The notes under the pieces are model-generated. The model saw only the letters and a list, made by a program, of their open reading frames with translations, did no database searches and had not been told where the DNA came from. Shown here piece after piece: positions 1 through 11,643 of a DNA stretch of 46,014 nucleotides (positions within the stretch are counted from its first letter, which is position 1; every line of letters starts with the position of its first letter). Origin of the DNA: Scenedesmus sp. ARA3 (lineage: Eukaryota; Chlorophyta; Chlorophyceae; Sphaeropleales; Scenedesmaceae); the NCBI GenBank assembly GCA_004335835.1, contig RWJK01000968.1, positions 7,538 through 53,551 of the forward strand. Direction: 5' to 3'. Position numbers and translations under genes: made by a program.

Positions 1-670
1 ACAGCCATGCCCTAACACTCTCGCTAGCAAGCATGGCTGTTCTGCACCAACTGTTCGCTGCTACCACATTGACAGAAATACACCAGTGCATTTCACGCCT
101 TACAGCCTGTGCCGACCCAGAGCCAATCTAAAAGCCGCTTGGAGAATGTTTAAAAGCCGATAAAGCATTGAATTGTTGAGATTGGATCGAATTGTGATAC
201 TCACAGACCGAGGGAGTCATCCGTGCCCTGTGACTCACTGGGCAGATGAAGTTTTTCAGGCGCTATATAATAAATCTACTGAATGCGTCATTTTTCAAGG
301 GTCGCTCTCAGCGCGTAGGTTGGAAACGACATTGGGGCCTTACCACAATGTCATAACAGATTACCCCCAGTGCGGACCCTCACATTCTCATGCGATGGCG
401 TGGCTTTCTGCAACTTAAATGAGTTTGTCGGATATTTCAAACATTTGGGTGCATGCTATACATCGAGTAAGCAGCATTTGCCAATGAATCGCCAAACTCG
501 AGGGTGCTAGAGCACGACCTTGCGGCGATCGATAGACCTTTACCATCGAATGTAGATAATCTGGCTGACTCGGGACGCATCAAGACACTTTGCAGTACTA
601 CCTGTGGGGTCTAGCAGTGGCTCCTGCTGCCACGCTCTCTAGCGTCGTTGACAGCACAAAAACAGCAACT
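1..670. other. 5' flank of the CCCH gene, no gene recognised
   Basis: I see no conserved coding segment here. A nine-base word, TAAAAGCCG, occurs twice near 129 and 150. The stretch presumably contains the promoter and 5' untranslated region of the zinc-finger gene that starts at 671. A possible acceptor (TTTGCAG) near 588-594 means a non-coding or short coding upstream exon cannot be excluded. Confidence 0.5.
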
Positions 671-2353
671 ATGAAGGAGGAATCGGCAGTCATAGGCAAA
701 GGCAAGATAGGCAGCCACGACTTCATGATGTTTCAGTACAAGATCCCGCTCTGCCCAAAGCAAGGGCACAAACACGAGTGGGAACAGTGTGGTTACGCAC
801 ATCGTGGGGAGAGGGCCCGTCGCAGGCATCCCAGCAAGTACCAGGCAGTCCAGTGCCCCGAGGCGCGTGCGGTGAGTGGCCAACTGCGATTGGCTGCGGT
901 GGCTGCCCAGTGTGGCGCTCATCGCGCGTAGATGCCGCAAATGCTATATTCAAGCAATCTTTGTCTTTGCTTTTCGAGTTTGCGTGACTCATGCTGGTGA
1001 CTCATGCAGTCAAACTGTGGTCAAACCTCCCACACCGGCCGCAACTCACACGTGTGTTGCCGCCTGCAGAAGAAAGTGTGCCCCAGAGCTGATGACTGCA
1101 ACTGCACACACGTGAGCATAGTGCCAGAGCACCCGCAGTGCTGCAGCCAATGGTGGCAGCCGCCACAGCGCTAGCATCACAGCCACAGTTGGAGGTGCTG
1201 TGCCTGCCGACCCAATCAGCACGCAGCGCCCTGCACTTGCTGGTGTTAGATGTGTTGCTGGCTCTTTATCTGACAGGCTGCTGCGATACACGCAGAGTTG
1301 AGTGCTCAACCCGCATCACCTGCTTGTGCATGCCATGTGCCACTGACGAGGTCTGCAATCTGCCACATGCTCCTTTTTGCAGAACCTGTGGGAGTACTGG
1401 CTGCATCCAGACAGGTGAGGCGCTCTGCATTAGTCCTTGTTTTGACAAGTAATGGCAGCCTGTAGCTTTCAGTGAAATCACCAGCAGTGCAGCAGGCATC
1501 CTGTGGTGTCGGGCTAAGGTCTATGTCATGACTCACACCAGTGAGTCATCACCGCAGCAGCAGCGCAGCAGATGGTTGCAGGACAGCAGCATAGGTACAC
1601 ACACCTTCTGAGACATGAGAGCACCGCTGCTGCAGCGGCAGGTAGCATCACAGTCTGCAGCTAACCCTCGCTGCTGCTGCTGCTGCTGCGCTGTGTACTG
1701 CTGTGCTGCCAGGTACATGACCTGCCTCTGTGAGCTGGGCCCAGCCTGCAACAGGCCCATCTGCTTCTTTGCACACGAGCAACGTGAGTCTTGCAGGAAT
1801 GCTTAGATGACTGCTGTTTGGACAGAGCATCCTCTTGGGCAGCATGTGGGCACAGGGCTAAAGACATGCATGCGCAGCCGCTTGTGTGAGGTTGGTCCTG
1901 CAGCAGCACCAGTCCTGCAGCAGTGGCAGTTCTAGCGGAAGGGGCTGCTTGATGCTTGCAGGAGTAATCCAGCGCCAGCTTGCAGGAACACCGCACCCCC
2001 AGCCACGCAGCCGGCTGTTACAGCTGCAGCTGGGTGTCGTCACCCAGCAAACCAGTGGGCGTCTCCTTCACGCCACATATGTCATGCGCTGTGTTGTCTG
2101 CTGTGCTGAGCGACCGCACATAACTAACTTTGTTTTGCTTTTGTTTGACTTTTGTTTGACTTGCAGATGAGCTGCGGCCGCTGCCCCCTGGGCTGTCCAA
2201 CGCTGACGATGACATGTTCCCGCGCCCACCCCGCAAGGAGCGCCACCAGCGCAACAACACCGGCAGCAGCAACAGCAGCACCGGCGCAGGCAGCAGCACA
2301 CACAGCTCCACACAGCGCCTGCAGCAGCAGGCTGGGGAGGCTAGAGCACTCAT

Positions 2354-2385
<32 letters not shown>

Positions 2386-4304
2386 GTGGTGTTGGTGTTG
2401 GTGGATTGCTAGGTGGACCAGGCATCAGCAGCAGCAGCTCTAGCGGTGCCCTGGGTGGTGCTGCTGCGGCACCTTTGCACCTGTCTGCTGCTGCTGCTGC
2501 TGGCAGCTCTGTTGAGCAAGGGCTGACAGGTGCATTCAAGGCACTTGAGCTGCTGAGCCTGCCAGACAGCCAAGCAGCTGCAGCTGCAGCAGCACCTGCC
2601 GTGTCCAGCCCACAACCAGCACTACTGCAGCAGCAGCAGCAGCAGCAGCAGCAGGGTCTTGCAGGCATGCAAGTCCTGATGGCGCCACCATTGAGCTCCC
2701 TGACCGGCCTGCCGCAGCCGCAGCAGCAGCAGCGCGCCAGCAGCGCCCCTACGCTAGTATCCAGCAGGTCATTCGGCCTCCTGAGCTCCTCACCAACACC
2801 CCAGCAGCAGCAAGTTGAGGCGCTGCTGCACCATCATCAGCCAGGGCAGCAGTCGCTGCCGCAGCTGCTGGGGGCTGTCAGCTGCCAAGGCAGCGGCAGC
2901 GGCGCAGCCAGCAGCTGCGGCAGCGGCAGCGCCCTGCCTCTCCTGCAAGGGGCCAGGCCTATGGGGCAGTTTGCCCCTGACAGCCAGCAGCAGCAGCAGC
3001 AGCAGCAGCAGATGCTGCTGAACAGCCAGGCGCTGATGCGCAGCACCTTGGAGATGCATGCTGTCAGGACCGGCCGCAGCCTGAGTGACGGTTACACGCC
3101 CCCTGCTGCTGTGCTGCCAGCGTCTGCAGCAGTACTGCAGCTGCAGCCGCTACCTGGGCAGGTGTCAGTGCCAGGCAGCAGCTGCAGCTCGCCTTTGGGC
3201 ATGCCAATGGCTGGCTTAAGCCCTGGTAGGCTAAGCCCTGTGTCAGTTAGCAGCACTGGCATGGAAAGCAGTATTGCAGGGCCTGGCATGCAGCCTGTGT
3301 ACACATCAGCCATGCTGGCTGCTGGCCTCAGCGCACAGCAGCAGCAGCAGCAGATGCAGCGCTTGCAGCAGCAGCAGCAGGCTGCAGGACGGATGCCGGT
3401 CATGCTGTTGGACTCGCTGTCTCCAACGCAGCAGGCACAGCTGCAGCTGATGCAGCAGCAGCAGTCTGGGATGGCGTGTCTGTCACAGCAGCTGATGCCT
3501 ACACAGGTAGGCAAAGGGCAGCGGTGCATAGGTGACTCTGTTGTAACTGCTATCATAGTGCACGTGCTTATGTTCAACAACAGCTTTCATAGCACTGGTG
3601 AGCCTGCCATGCTGACTACACTGAGCTGGTTACTGCAGTGCTGATGTGTGCAGGCCTAGCTATGGACACCATGTTGCGTATGACTGGGGTTGTTGGCTGG
3701 TCTCTTCCGTGCTGCTGTTTCATGCTCATTTCTCTTGCTGCACCTGCTGTTGCTGCTGCAGTTCTTTGACGATGCCCAAAACGAGAACCTTTCGTTCTCC
3801 ATGTGGGGGCCTGAGACAGCAGGGCAGCAGATCTACATGCAGCAGCAGGCGGTGATGCCACAGCAGATGATTCAGCAGCAGCAGCAGCAGCAAGTCATGC
3901 AGCTGGGGCACTGGCAGCAGCAGCAGCAGCAGCAGCAGCATCTGGCAATGCAGCAGCCAGTGGTGCTGCTGCCACAGGGTATGAGTGTGTCTGCTGGGAT
4001 GCCTGCAAACCTGAGCCCAACTGCTGCTGCTGCTCTGCAGCAGGGGCAGGGGGGTGGCTTCAGCGCAGCGACTGGGGCCTTTCAAACCTGGAATGCTCTG
4101 CAGCAGCAGCAACAGCAGCAGCAGCAGCAGCAGGTCGTGCTACAGCAGCAGATGTCCATGCAGCAGCAGGTGCAGCAGCAAGTGCAGCAGCAGGCAATGC
4201 TGCAGCAGCAGATGGCGTTGCAGCAGCAGCAGGCCATGCAGCAGCAGCAGCAGCAGCCAGGTGGCTCGTTTGCTGGCAGCCCACCTCACCCTTTCTGGGG
4301 CTGA
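671..4304 (+). CDS. RR-TZF type tandem CCCH zinc-finger protein
   Basis: Likely an RNA-binding regulator of mRNA turnover of the plant arginine-rich TZF family; the role comes from the family. Exon model: 671-871, 1070-1111, 1383-1414, 1713-1783, 2167-3506, 3762-4304, giving 742 aa with all phases matching. Seen: an RR region with C28, H35, C40, H44 followed by GERARRRHP; finger 1 C62-X8-C71-X5-C77-X3-H81; a 16-residue spacer containing NLWEYWLHPDRY; finger 2 C98-X5-C104-X4-C109-X3-H113 (CNRPICFFAH) followed by ELRPL. These spacings are diagnostic. Residues beyond about 130 are low complexity, with Gln runs, Ala/Ser tracts and a C-terminal Met/Gln-rich part. Met671 is the first in-frame ATG before the conserved region. 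Exons 2 and 3 are only 42 and 32 nt and split the fingers. The family is very secure; the exact start and the last intron are less so. Confidence 0.88.
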
Positions 4305-4902
4305 TTATGCATGCTGTGCCTTGCGGTGGTGCATGTGTTGGCAATTACAGGTGTTGTGAAGTACAGGTTTTGTGTTTTAGGATAAGGTTTTCGTGAGTAT
4401 GCCGTCTCCCATGGCTTTTGAGGTGCCACAGGGTACGGGCGTCCGTTTGTGTGTTCATTTTGCAATGCGCGCTTGGAGCAGTGTGCGCTTTGTGCTGATG
4501 TAGCGTGTGGGATGCGACCTTGGGGCTTCCTCGTTGTTTTGATTGTTTGCTTAGATCTCATCGTTACTACCATCAACAGGGGTGCTAACAATAGAGGTGC
4601 AACAGAGGTGCCAGCAGTGGAGGTGCAGCAAATCACGCACTTGATACAGCCACAATAACTTACACACAGGACCGTGTTCAATCTACAGGCATTCTACAGA
4701 TACTCTACAGCATACATGCAATTGCCGCTGGTGCGGCACTTGGTTGCAGCATTGCAGGACCACATGCACAGTGCCTTGCATTTATTGTGTGAAGTCGCGT
4801 TTATACATGGTGTTTTCAGGTCTGGGTGGCACCTGCCGCAAGGCAATGGTCAACTCTGCACCGTGCATGTACTGAACAAGGTGAAGCACATATACATCCA
4901 TA

Positions 4903-4907
4903 TGTAA
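4903..4907 (+). promoter_or_regulatory. candidate UGUAA poly(A) signal of the CCCH gene
   Basis: TGTAA lies about 600 nt after the stop codon. UGUAA is the usual polyadenylation signal of chlorophycean nuclear genes. A five-base match alone is weak, and the 3' end could lie elsewhere. Confidence 0.25.
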
Positions 4908-7732
4908 TGAGGTCACTTCTGGTTGGTTGGTTGTTCACAGGGGCTGCACATGTGGGCGTGAACTGCGCCACATCTGTGAGGGGTTGTTTTTTGGTGTTAA
5001 TCTAGCATTGTGTGTGTTGCTTGTTTGTGGATAACCCGCGGTCTTTAGGTCAGGGCTGTGGCATGTCATGCACACAAGACTGCCAGATACTGCGAGCAGG
5101 TGCATGTGGGTCACCAGCAGCAGTGCAGCAGTGTGACGGGAGCAGTGGCAGAGAAATGCCGCAGTGTCTTGTGATGTTCTTGCAGATGCAGGGTGGTCGA
5201 GTTTTGCGTGCAGCGCAACGGCCGTGTGTATGCATCACGGATGAGTATGTCACATGATGCCGCCAGGTGCTGTGTGGCTGATGCGTTGCTAGTGCTGCTG
5301 TATCTTGAAAGCGTAGCGCCTGGCATTACCGGGGCGGTTTGCCTGTAGTACTGCACTGTCCAGCGGTCTTCTTGGCAGCTGCCTGTTGCTGTTCATGCAT
5401 GGCTCATCCTTCGTCTGTGCTGCAGCATTACCCTCAGGCTGCTGTAGGGCCTGATGCAGTGTTGCAGCAGCATGCTGTGCTGCTCAATGTGGCAGTACCA
5501 GCTGTTACGTAATCACCACGTCATCGGTGTGCTGCCTTCAACAGGATGTTTACCTGATGCCCGTTTGGCGTGCAGGGTGCTTCAAATCTGGTGGCATTCT
5601 TGTGCTGCAGTACTGCCCAGTAAATCTGGCAGATGCGCATGGTAGCAACCGTTGGCGCCCCGGCTGCTTTGGCGGGTGCGGCTGCTGTGTATGTTGTTGT
5701 GTAGTACGTGCTGAGGTTTCCTGGAGCCTTGCCTTGCCTCGTCATTTGTTTGCTGTGTCGTATCATGCAGCGCCGCAGCGTGCCCTGTGCAATGATGCAC
5801 TGTGCTGAGACGGGTGTGCGGGTGCAGCAGGACATTTGTGTACTGGCAGTGGCTATGGGGTAAAAATGGCATGGGCTTGGTAGTGTTTGCACCAGGGATC
5901 ACCTTAAAGACATTGCTGGAACTGCATGCGGTACCCACCATACGACTGTGGAGTTGCAGCAACGCCAGCAGCGCCGGCCTGGAATTTCCTTCGTGTTATC
6001 TTCTTGTGTTATCTTCTTGGGCATGCTTGATGTCAGCTCCTTTGTTGGTCTGCACCTGCACCGCACACTGATAGCCAGCGGTCTTGCTGTGTACGCTGCG
6101 GCAGCGCTCTGCTGGCATACGCATGCGTGACATTCGTCAGTTGTGGTACATTTGCCACAGTGCCAGGCACGTCTAAGCACAGCTTTGCTAACATGGGTGA
6201 GCCTCACGTGCCTTATCCAGATGCTACCCCCATCTGGAGCGCGGATGCACTGCCCTGGCAGCTACTGGCAGCTCTTCTCAGCCTTGCTAGATTGTCTGTG
6301 CTGCAGCTTGTGCTGCCGCGGCTGGCTGTTGCTATGCTGCCCTGCGTGTTTGGTTTCCTGTCAGACAACGGGCTTTTGACACTTTGCATCCCCTTGGTAG
6401 TACCTGATCAATTTGGGATGCATGGCTGTTTACATACACTGGAAGTAGTACTTTGTGCTTTTAGGGGCGTTGCAATCTTCGTGCCCCGTAGTACTTGTCA
6501 AAATCTTAGCCTTGTGACACTGAGAACAGCGCCAACAGCAGCACAGTCGTTGTTTTGTTTCAGGTGTTGTGTGGTCGGGATAGGTTGCTGTGCACGCATG
6601 CGTAGGTCCTGCTGCGCTGCAGTGCTGGCTTTTCGAACATGTTTCGAATGCTGCCTGCCCCAGAACAGGGCAGCAAGCTACTCACTACATGCTCCATGCG
6701 CGTGCGGCACTGCTGATTACAACATGAACAGTGGGATGCTGCTGCTGTGCAACATGCTACTAGCATGCCCGGGGCAAGAAAACAGCACGGCAGCTGCTGC
6801 ATGTGGTGTATGCATTGGCGCGGTTGTGCCACGTGTATTGCATGGTTGGGGTCTGTGTTTTGGCTGTTGCAGACAGTCAGGTGCATTACATGGCTGTTCC
6901 TGAGCCCTACGCGTCACTTCACTTGTGACGGCATCGCAATTCGGTGGCGGTTGGTGCGGCCGGGTGCTTGCTGGTGGATTGCAGACTTATGATGCCTGTC
7001 CGTAAGCTATGACTTGGAGATGCTTACTTGTGCGGTTTGGTGGTACCTGCGCATATCTCATGCATGCCAGCTGCTACTTTGGTGTGCCACTGCTACACTT
7101 CAGAGGCAGTGCGCCCCAACGGTGCATACGAGACAGCTGCAACTGATCAGCAGTTGCAGCGCAGTCGCTGCGCCGTTGCATGACTTTGAACAATAGAAAT
7201 ATACTACTACTTCAGTTACTTTTTACGTGGCTACTTGCGCTGCAGCTATGTGGGCTTTTGCGCCCGGTTCCACTACTTGTGGCTTGCAATTGCAGCAACT
7301 CCAAAAAAGCGCCTCAGCAGCTGGCTTCCCAGGCCTTTGAGCAATGGCAGGCTGCATGCATTCCTTTTCTTCTTGTTGTTCCTGTGGGCTGCTTTCGACA
7401 GTTGTGATGGGTGCATGCCAGTTCAAGGCTTACTGGTGGCAACAGAAAAGGCTGCCTTATGCTGCGGCAGCAGCAATGCAGCGCTGAATGGCAGCTGTTG
7501 CGTACATTGCGGCCGCTGCGGCTTTCTTTGTTGGCATCAGAGGATGTATCAGGTTTTGGGGAAGCCGTGGTTGGGGAAGCTGTTCCCTCACGGCATGTGG
7601 TGCAAGCTGGTTGGGTGCAAATGCGAGGCTGCATTGACAGCCATTGTAACATATCTCGAGGTTCTTTAACAGGCTCTGTGTCACCCGGGTTGCGGCAATT
7701 TTTGATCTCATCACTCAACTCCAACAGCAACC

Positions 7733-7737
7733 TTACA
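7733..7737 (-). promoter_or_regulatory. candidate UGUAA poly(A) signal of subtilase A
   Basis: TTACA on the plus strand reads TGTAA on the minus strand, 380 nt beyond the stop codon of subtilase A. This rests on the motif only. Confidence 0.25.
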
Positions 7738-8116
7738 CACCAGCAGCACGCTCACTGTACTTGCACTGAAAGGAACTTTGTCTGTGACAATCATGGGGGG
7801 AAAATCATGCATATGTCTTCCATTCAGGTAGGAAACATTGGAGCGGTTTCAAGTCCCAGTACAGCACATGGACAGATGCTGCTCCCATCACCTTGGATAA
7901 TCCACTGCAGTGCTCAGAAACACAAAAAAGTGCAATCACTGGACGTTGCTTGCATGGATATTGCTATGGGATGCTGTGCGTTGCGCGTGTGGCATGCTTT
8001 TCAGGGTGCAGCACAGCACAACACAACATCGCAGTCGCACCAATGTACACCGAGCTGCTGTGTGCGACTAGCTTGCGCAGCTGCTGCTAAATTTAAGCAT
8101 ATAATTAGCAACGAAT

Positions 8117-8421
8117 TCAATAAGCATCCGCCCACACCAGGTAGCCATAGTACCGCGTGGTATTCGCATTCTGCCGCTGTGAGTTGGGCACAATGCGGAT
8201 CGGATCCCTCGAAAACCCGTAGCTAGGGTTTTCCACGTTGTGCACCGTGAACTCCTCGATCGGAATGTAACTGTTATTCCGGCCCAGCGACTCGAGGCAT
8301 GCGCCGCTGGCGAAGCAGCGCGCGNCCCGCCACAAAAGGCGTGGCTTGCGAGGTGCCTGACAGCTCGCAGTAGCCAGTCTTGCTGCGGGGAGTGGAGCAG
8401 GTGCTGTTGATGTCCACGCCT

Positions 8422-8465
<44 letters not shown>

Positions 8466-9122
8466 CGGGCGACGTCGGTTGCAGGCAGGGTGACAGCTGT
8501 CTGCAGTGCTGCATGGTTTTGTGACATGGGAGCACTTGCACAGGGTCCACACAAACCAATGTTTCTGGGCAGGCTGCACATGACCGGCCCAGCACGCCAG
8601 GCACGTCAATGTTGAATTAACGATGCAGGGCATCGTCCATGTGCATGACCTGTAGCAGCCGGCTGCTGGCGGACAACGCTGTCTTCTGCTGCGCTCTTCT
8701 TGTATGCAAGTGCAGCCATGCACCAGCAAGCGCGCGGCAGCAAACACGTGGCAGCTCCCATGCTACTGCCTACCACACACGACCTCCGCCAGCTCCCACA
8801 CACAGATACACATACACACACAGCGTCGTACCTGGCCCTGCAATCGTGCGCGTCATCTTGTCCTGGTTCATAGGCACGTAGTCCCCAACAGGAGTCTCTA
8901 TCAGCCAGTAGTAGTTGCTCCAATCTGGCACAGTCTGGTTGATGTTCTGCTCGCCTTGGCCCGGGTCCATTGCCGTGACTGAGATGGCAGAGGGGCAGGC
9001 TGCGGGCGCCACATTATTACTGGGCTGGCCTTCATTGCCTGTGCAGCAGCAGCAGCAGCAGCAGCAGTTGGTATGGGGCAGCATGTTGTTGCTGGGCTGG
9101 CCTTCATTGCCTGCACGGGAGC

Positions 9123-9156
<34 letters not shown>

Positions 9157-9793
9157 TGGTATGCAGCAGGATGCTGTTGCTGGGCTGGCCTTCATTGCCT
9201 GCACAGGACGGAGAGCACATGACAAGAGGTGTGCAGCCGCGGCAAGGCAAGCTAGCAGAACATTTGCTCACGTGCTGCATCTGCCACCACAATGTCGGCT
9301 GTTTGCAGCTGCCGCACGATGTCACCACTGTATACCTGTCCCTGACGCATGCATGTCATTCACTGTAACCCAGGCAAAACATAAATAGATAAAAGACCTA
9401 CTCGCTGCGCAGACCACCACAATGCCGGCTGCCTTCAGCTGGCGCACAATGTCACAGTTATCATCCTCAGGGTGTCCCAAAAGCATGCATAACTTGCGAC
9501 AACCAAACCAGGGAAACATTCTGCTCACTTGCTGCACACACCACCACGATGCCGGCCGCCTCCAGCTGTCTCACGATGTCGCACAGCGTGCCTGCCAGGC
9601 CCTCGGTCAGGCTGGAGCGGTAGATGCCCAGGCTCATGTTGATGACGCTGATCTGGTGCACCTGCAGCAGCAGCAGCAGCAGCAGCAGCAGCGGCAGCAG
9701 CAGTGGCGGCGGCAGCAGCAGCAGCGGTAAGGCTGGAGCGGTAGATGCCCAGTCTCATGTTGATGACACTGATCTGGTGCACCTGTGGGTAGT

Positions 9794-9828
<35 letters not shown>

Positions 9829-10889
9829 GGCAGCAGTGGTGGCAGCAGCAGCAGCAGCAGCAGCAGCGGTCAGGCTGGAGTGGCAGATGCCCAGCTCTTG
9901 TTGATGACGCTGATCTGATGCACCTGCAGCAGCAGCAGCAGCAGCAGCAGCGAGCAAGCAATGCTGTCGCTGGTGGGCTAAGGTTGACGACACTCTCCTT
10001 GACCGTAAGCCCCTAACCCAAGCAGCAAATCAAGTAGCAGACGTGGCGCGCCTGTGTTGTTGTCTTGCTGTCCAGATTGAGGTTGACGCTGGTGCCGCGA
10101 CCCCACAGCCGTGTCAAACTCAACTCTTAGTTCAACACCAACACCAGGCTACCTTCCCGCACCTGTGCATTGGTCTTTCCACCAGGGTTGGGGTCGCTGG
10201 CAGTGCCGTTTGGCCGCGTCTCCAGCAGCCAGGCCATGGCCTCAATCACATCACTCAACTCGCCATCACCATTTGAGTTGAGGATCTTAAGGCCCACAAT
10301 GGGCGTGCCTGCATGGGTGAGCATGAGAATGGAAATATTGAGGGAGATGAGTTACGCAAGTAATTATGAAGAAAGTCTGAGGCTGTACAGCAGCAGTTGA
10401 GGATCTTCAGCCCTACGATGGGCGTGCCTGCATGGGTCAGCATGAGAATAACAAGTTGAGGGAGAGGATGTTACAATATTGCACTTGAAGAATGTGTGAG
10501 GTTGTACAGGAGGAGCTGAGGATCTTCAGGCCCACAATGGGCCTGCCTGCATGGGTCAGCACGAGGACCACACTGTTATACATGCTATATATGGACCACG
10601 AGGACCACACTGTTACAAGGTCTGCCAGTGTCTCGATTGAGGCTGTAGCGCAGGAGCTGAGGATGTTCTTCAGACCCCAAATGTGCTTGCATGTGCTGTG
10701 CAGCGCATGCATGGACAGGCAGGGTGCCAAGTGTGGTGACAGAGTGGCTGTGATTGCAGTTTTGATAAGGCAGCAGGTTGGTGGCTGTGTTGCTGGCACA
10801 GGCAACAGCGGCGGTGGCGTCACCACATCCCTGGACGTATTGCAAGTGCTGTGCCAAGTAAGTTTAGCTCCTGCTCGTGATTGTGAGAG

Positions 10890-10927
<38 letters not shown>

Positions 10928-11602
10928 TCACCTGGCATCACGCCAATCACTCCGATGTCGTTGTTCAGCGCACCAATGATACCTGAGCAGCAGGACAGCA
11001 GCAACAGAAGTGCCTGGGTGAGCGGCCACACGTATGTAACACGTTACAAGCCCCAGAGGGCAGGAAGTTACCTGGCTCAAAGCGTTACCTGTGCATACAT
11101 CTACCAGAGCTGAACTCTCACATGTTCACTTGAGTCAGCAATTTCAATGTGCACACACACCGCACTCAAACAGATCAGCATGATCCGAAACATCGATTAC
11201 ACACGCACCAAACACGTGTGTCCCGTGGCCCATGCCATCATAACAGGCCCCAGGCAAGCTCACTTTGACTGTACTGTGGGCCAAACCCTTACAGCAAGCA
11301 CTAATTCCGCAGTTCATCACATCACATGCAGTTGAGATATCAATGAAGGACCAACATGCAAACACACATCGGCTGCTGCCACGCACCAGACACGTGCGTG
11401 CCGTGGCCCATGCCATCATAACAGGCCCCAGGTAAGCTGGGATCAGGGCTGCGCTCGATGTTAAACTGCTTGGTGTAGATCACATTTAGGTCCGGGTGGT
11501 TGCACTGCACGCCGGTGTCTAGCACCGCCACTGCTGCCGTGTACACTGGCGACACAGTCATCAGTGCGTTGCTGATCTTGTCTGTTGTAACGGACTGCGG
11601 GC

Positions 11603-11643
<41 letters not shown>

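Larger units (their letters stand above)
4305..8116. other. 3.8 kb between convergent genes, no gene recognised
   Basis: This holds the 3' ends of the (+) CCCH gene and the (-) subtilase A. Open frames occur on both strands, the longest near 6127-6903 (+), but they are Cys/Leu-rich, start with non-ATG codons and show no family motif. I treat the stretch as long 3' untranslated or intergenic DNA. Low-complexity CAG is much sparser than in the flanking genes. Confidence 0.5.

Noticed and set aside
2167..4304. Treating the poly-Gln open frame as a stand-alone glutamine-rich protein
   Set aside because: It joins in phase to the upstream exons that encode the two CCCH fingers.
6127..6903. 258-codon open frame on the plus strand
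   Set aside because: It starts with GTG, is Cys/Leu-rich, has no recognisable motif, and lies in what is probably the 3' region between convergent genes.
7411..8226. 271-codon open frame on the plus strand
   Set aside because: It overlaps the last exon of subtilase A on the opposite strand and shows no domain; the minus-strand frame there is clearly real.
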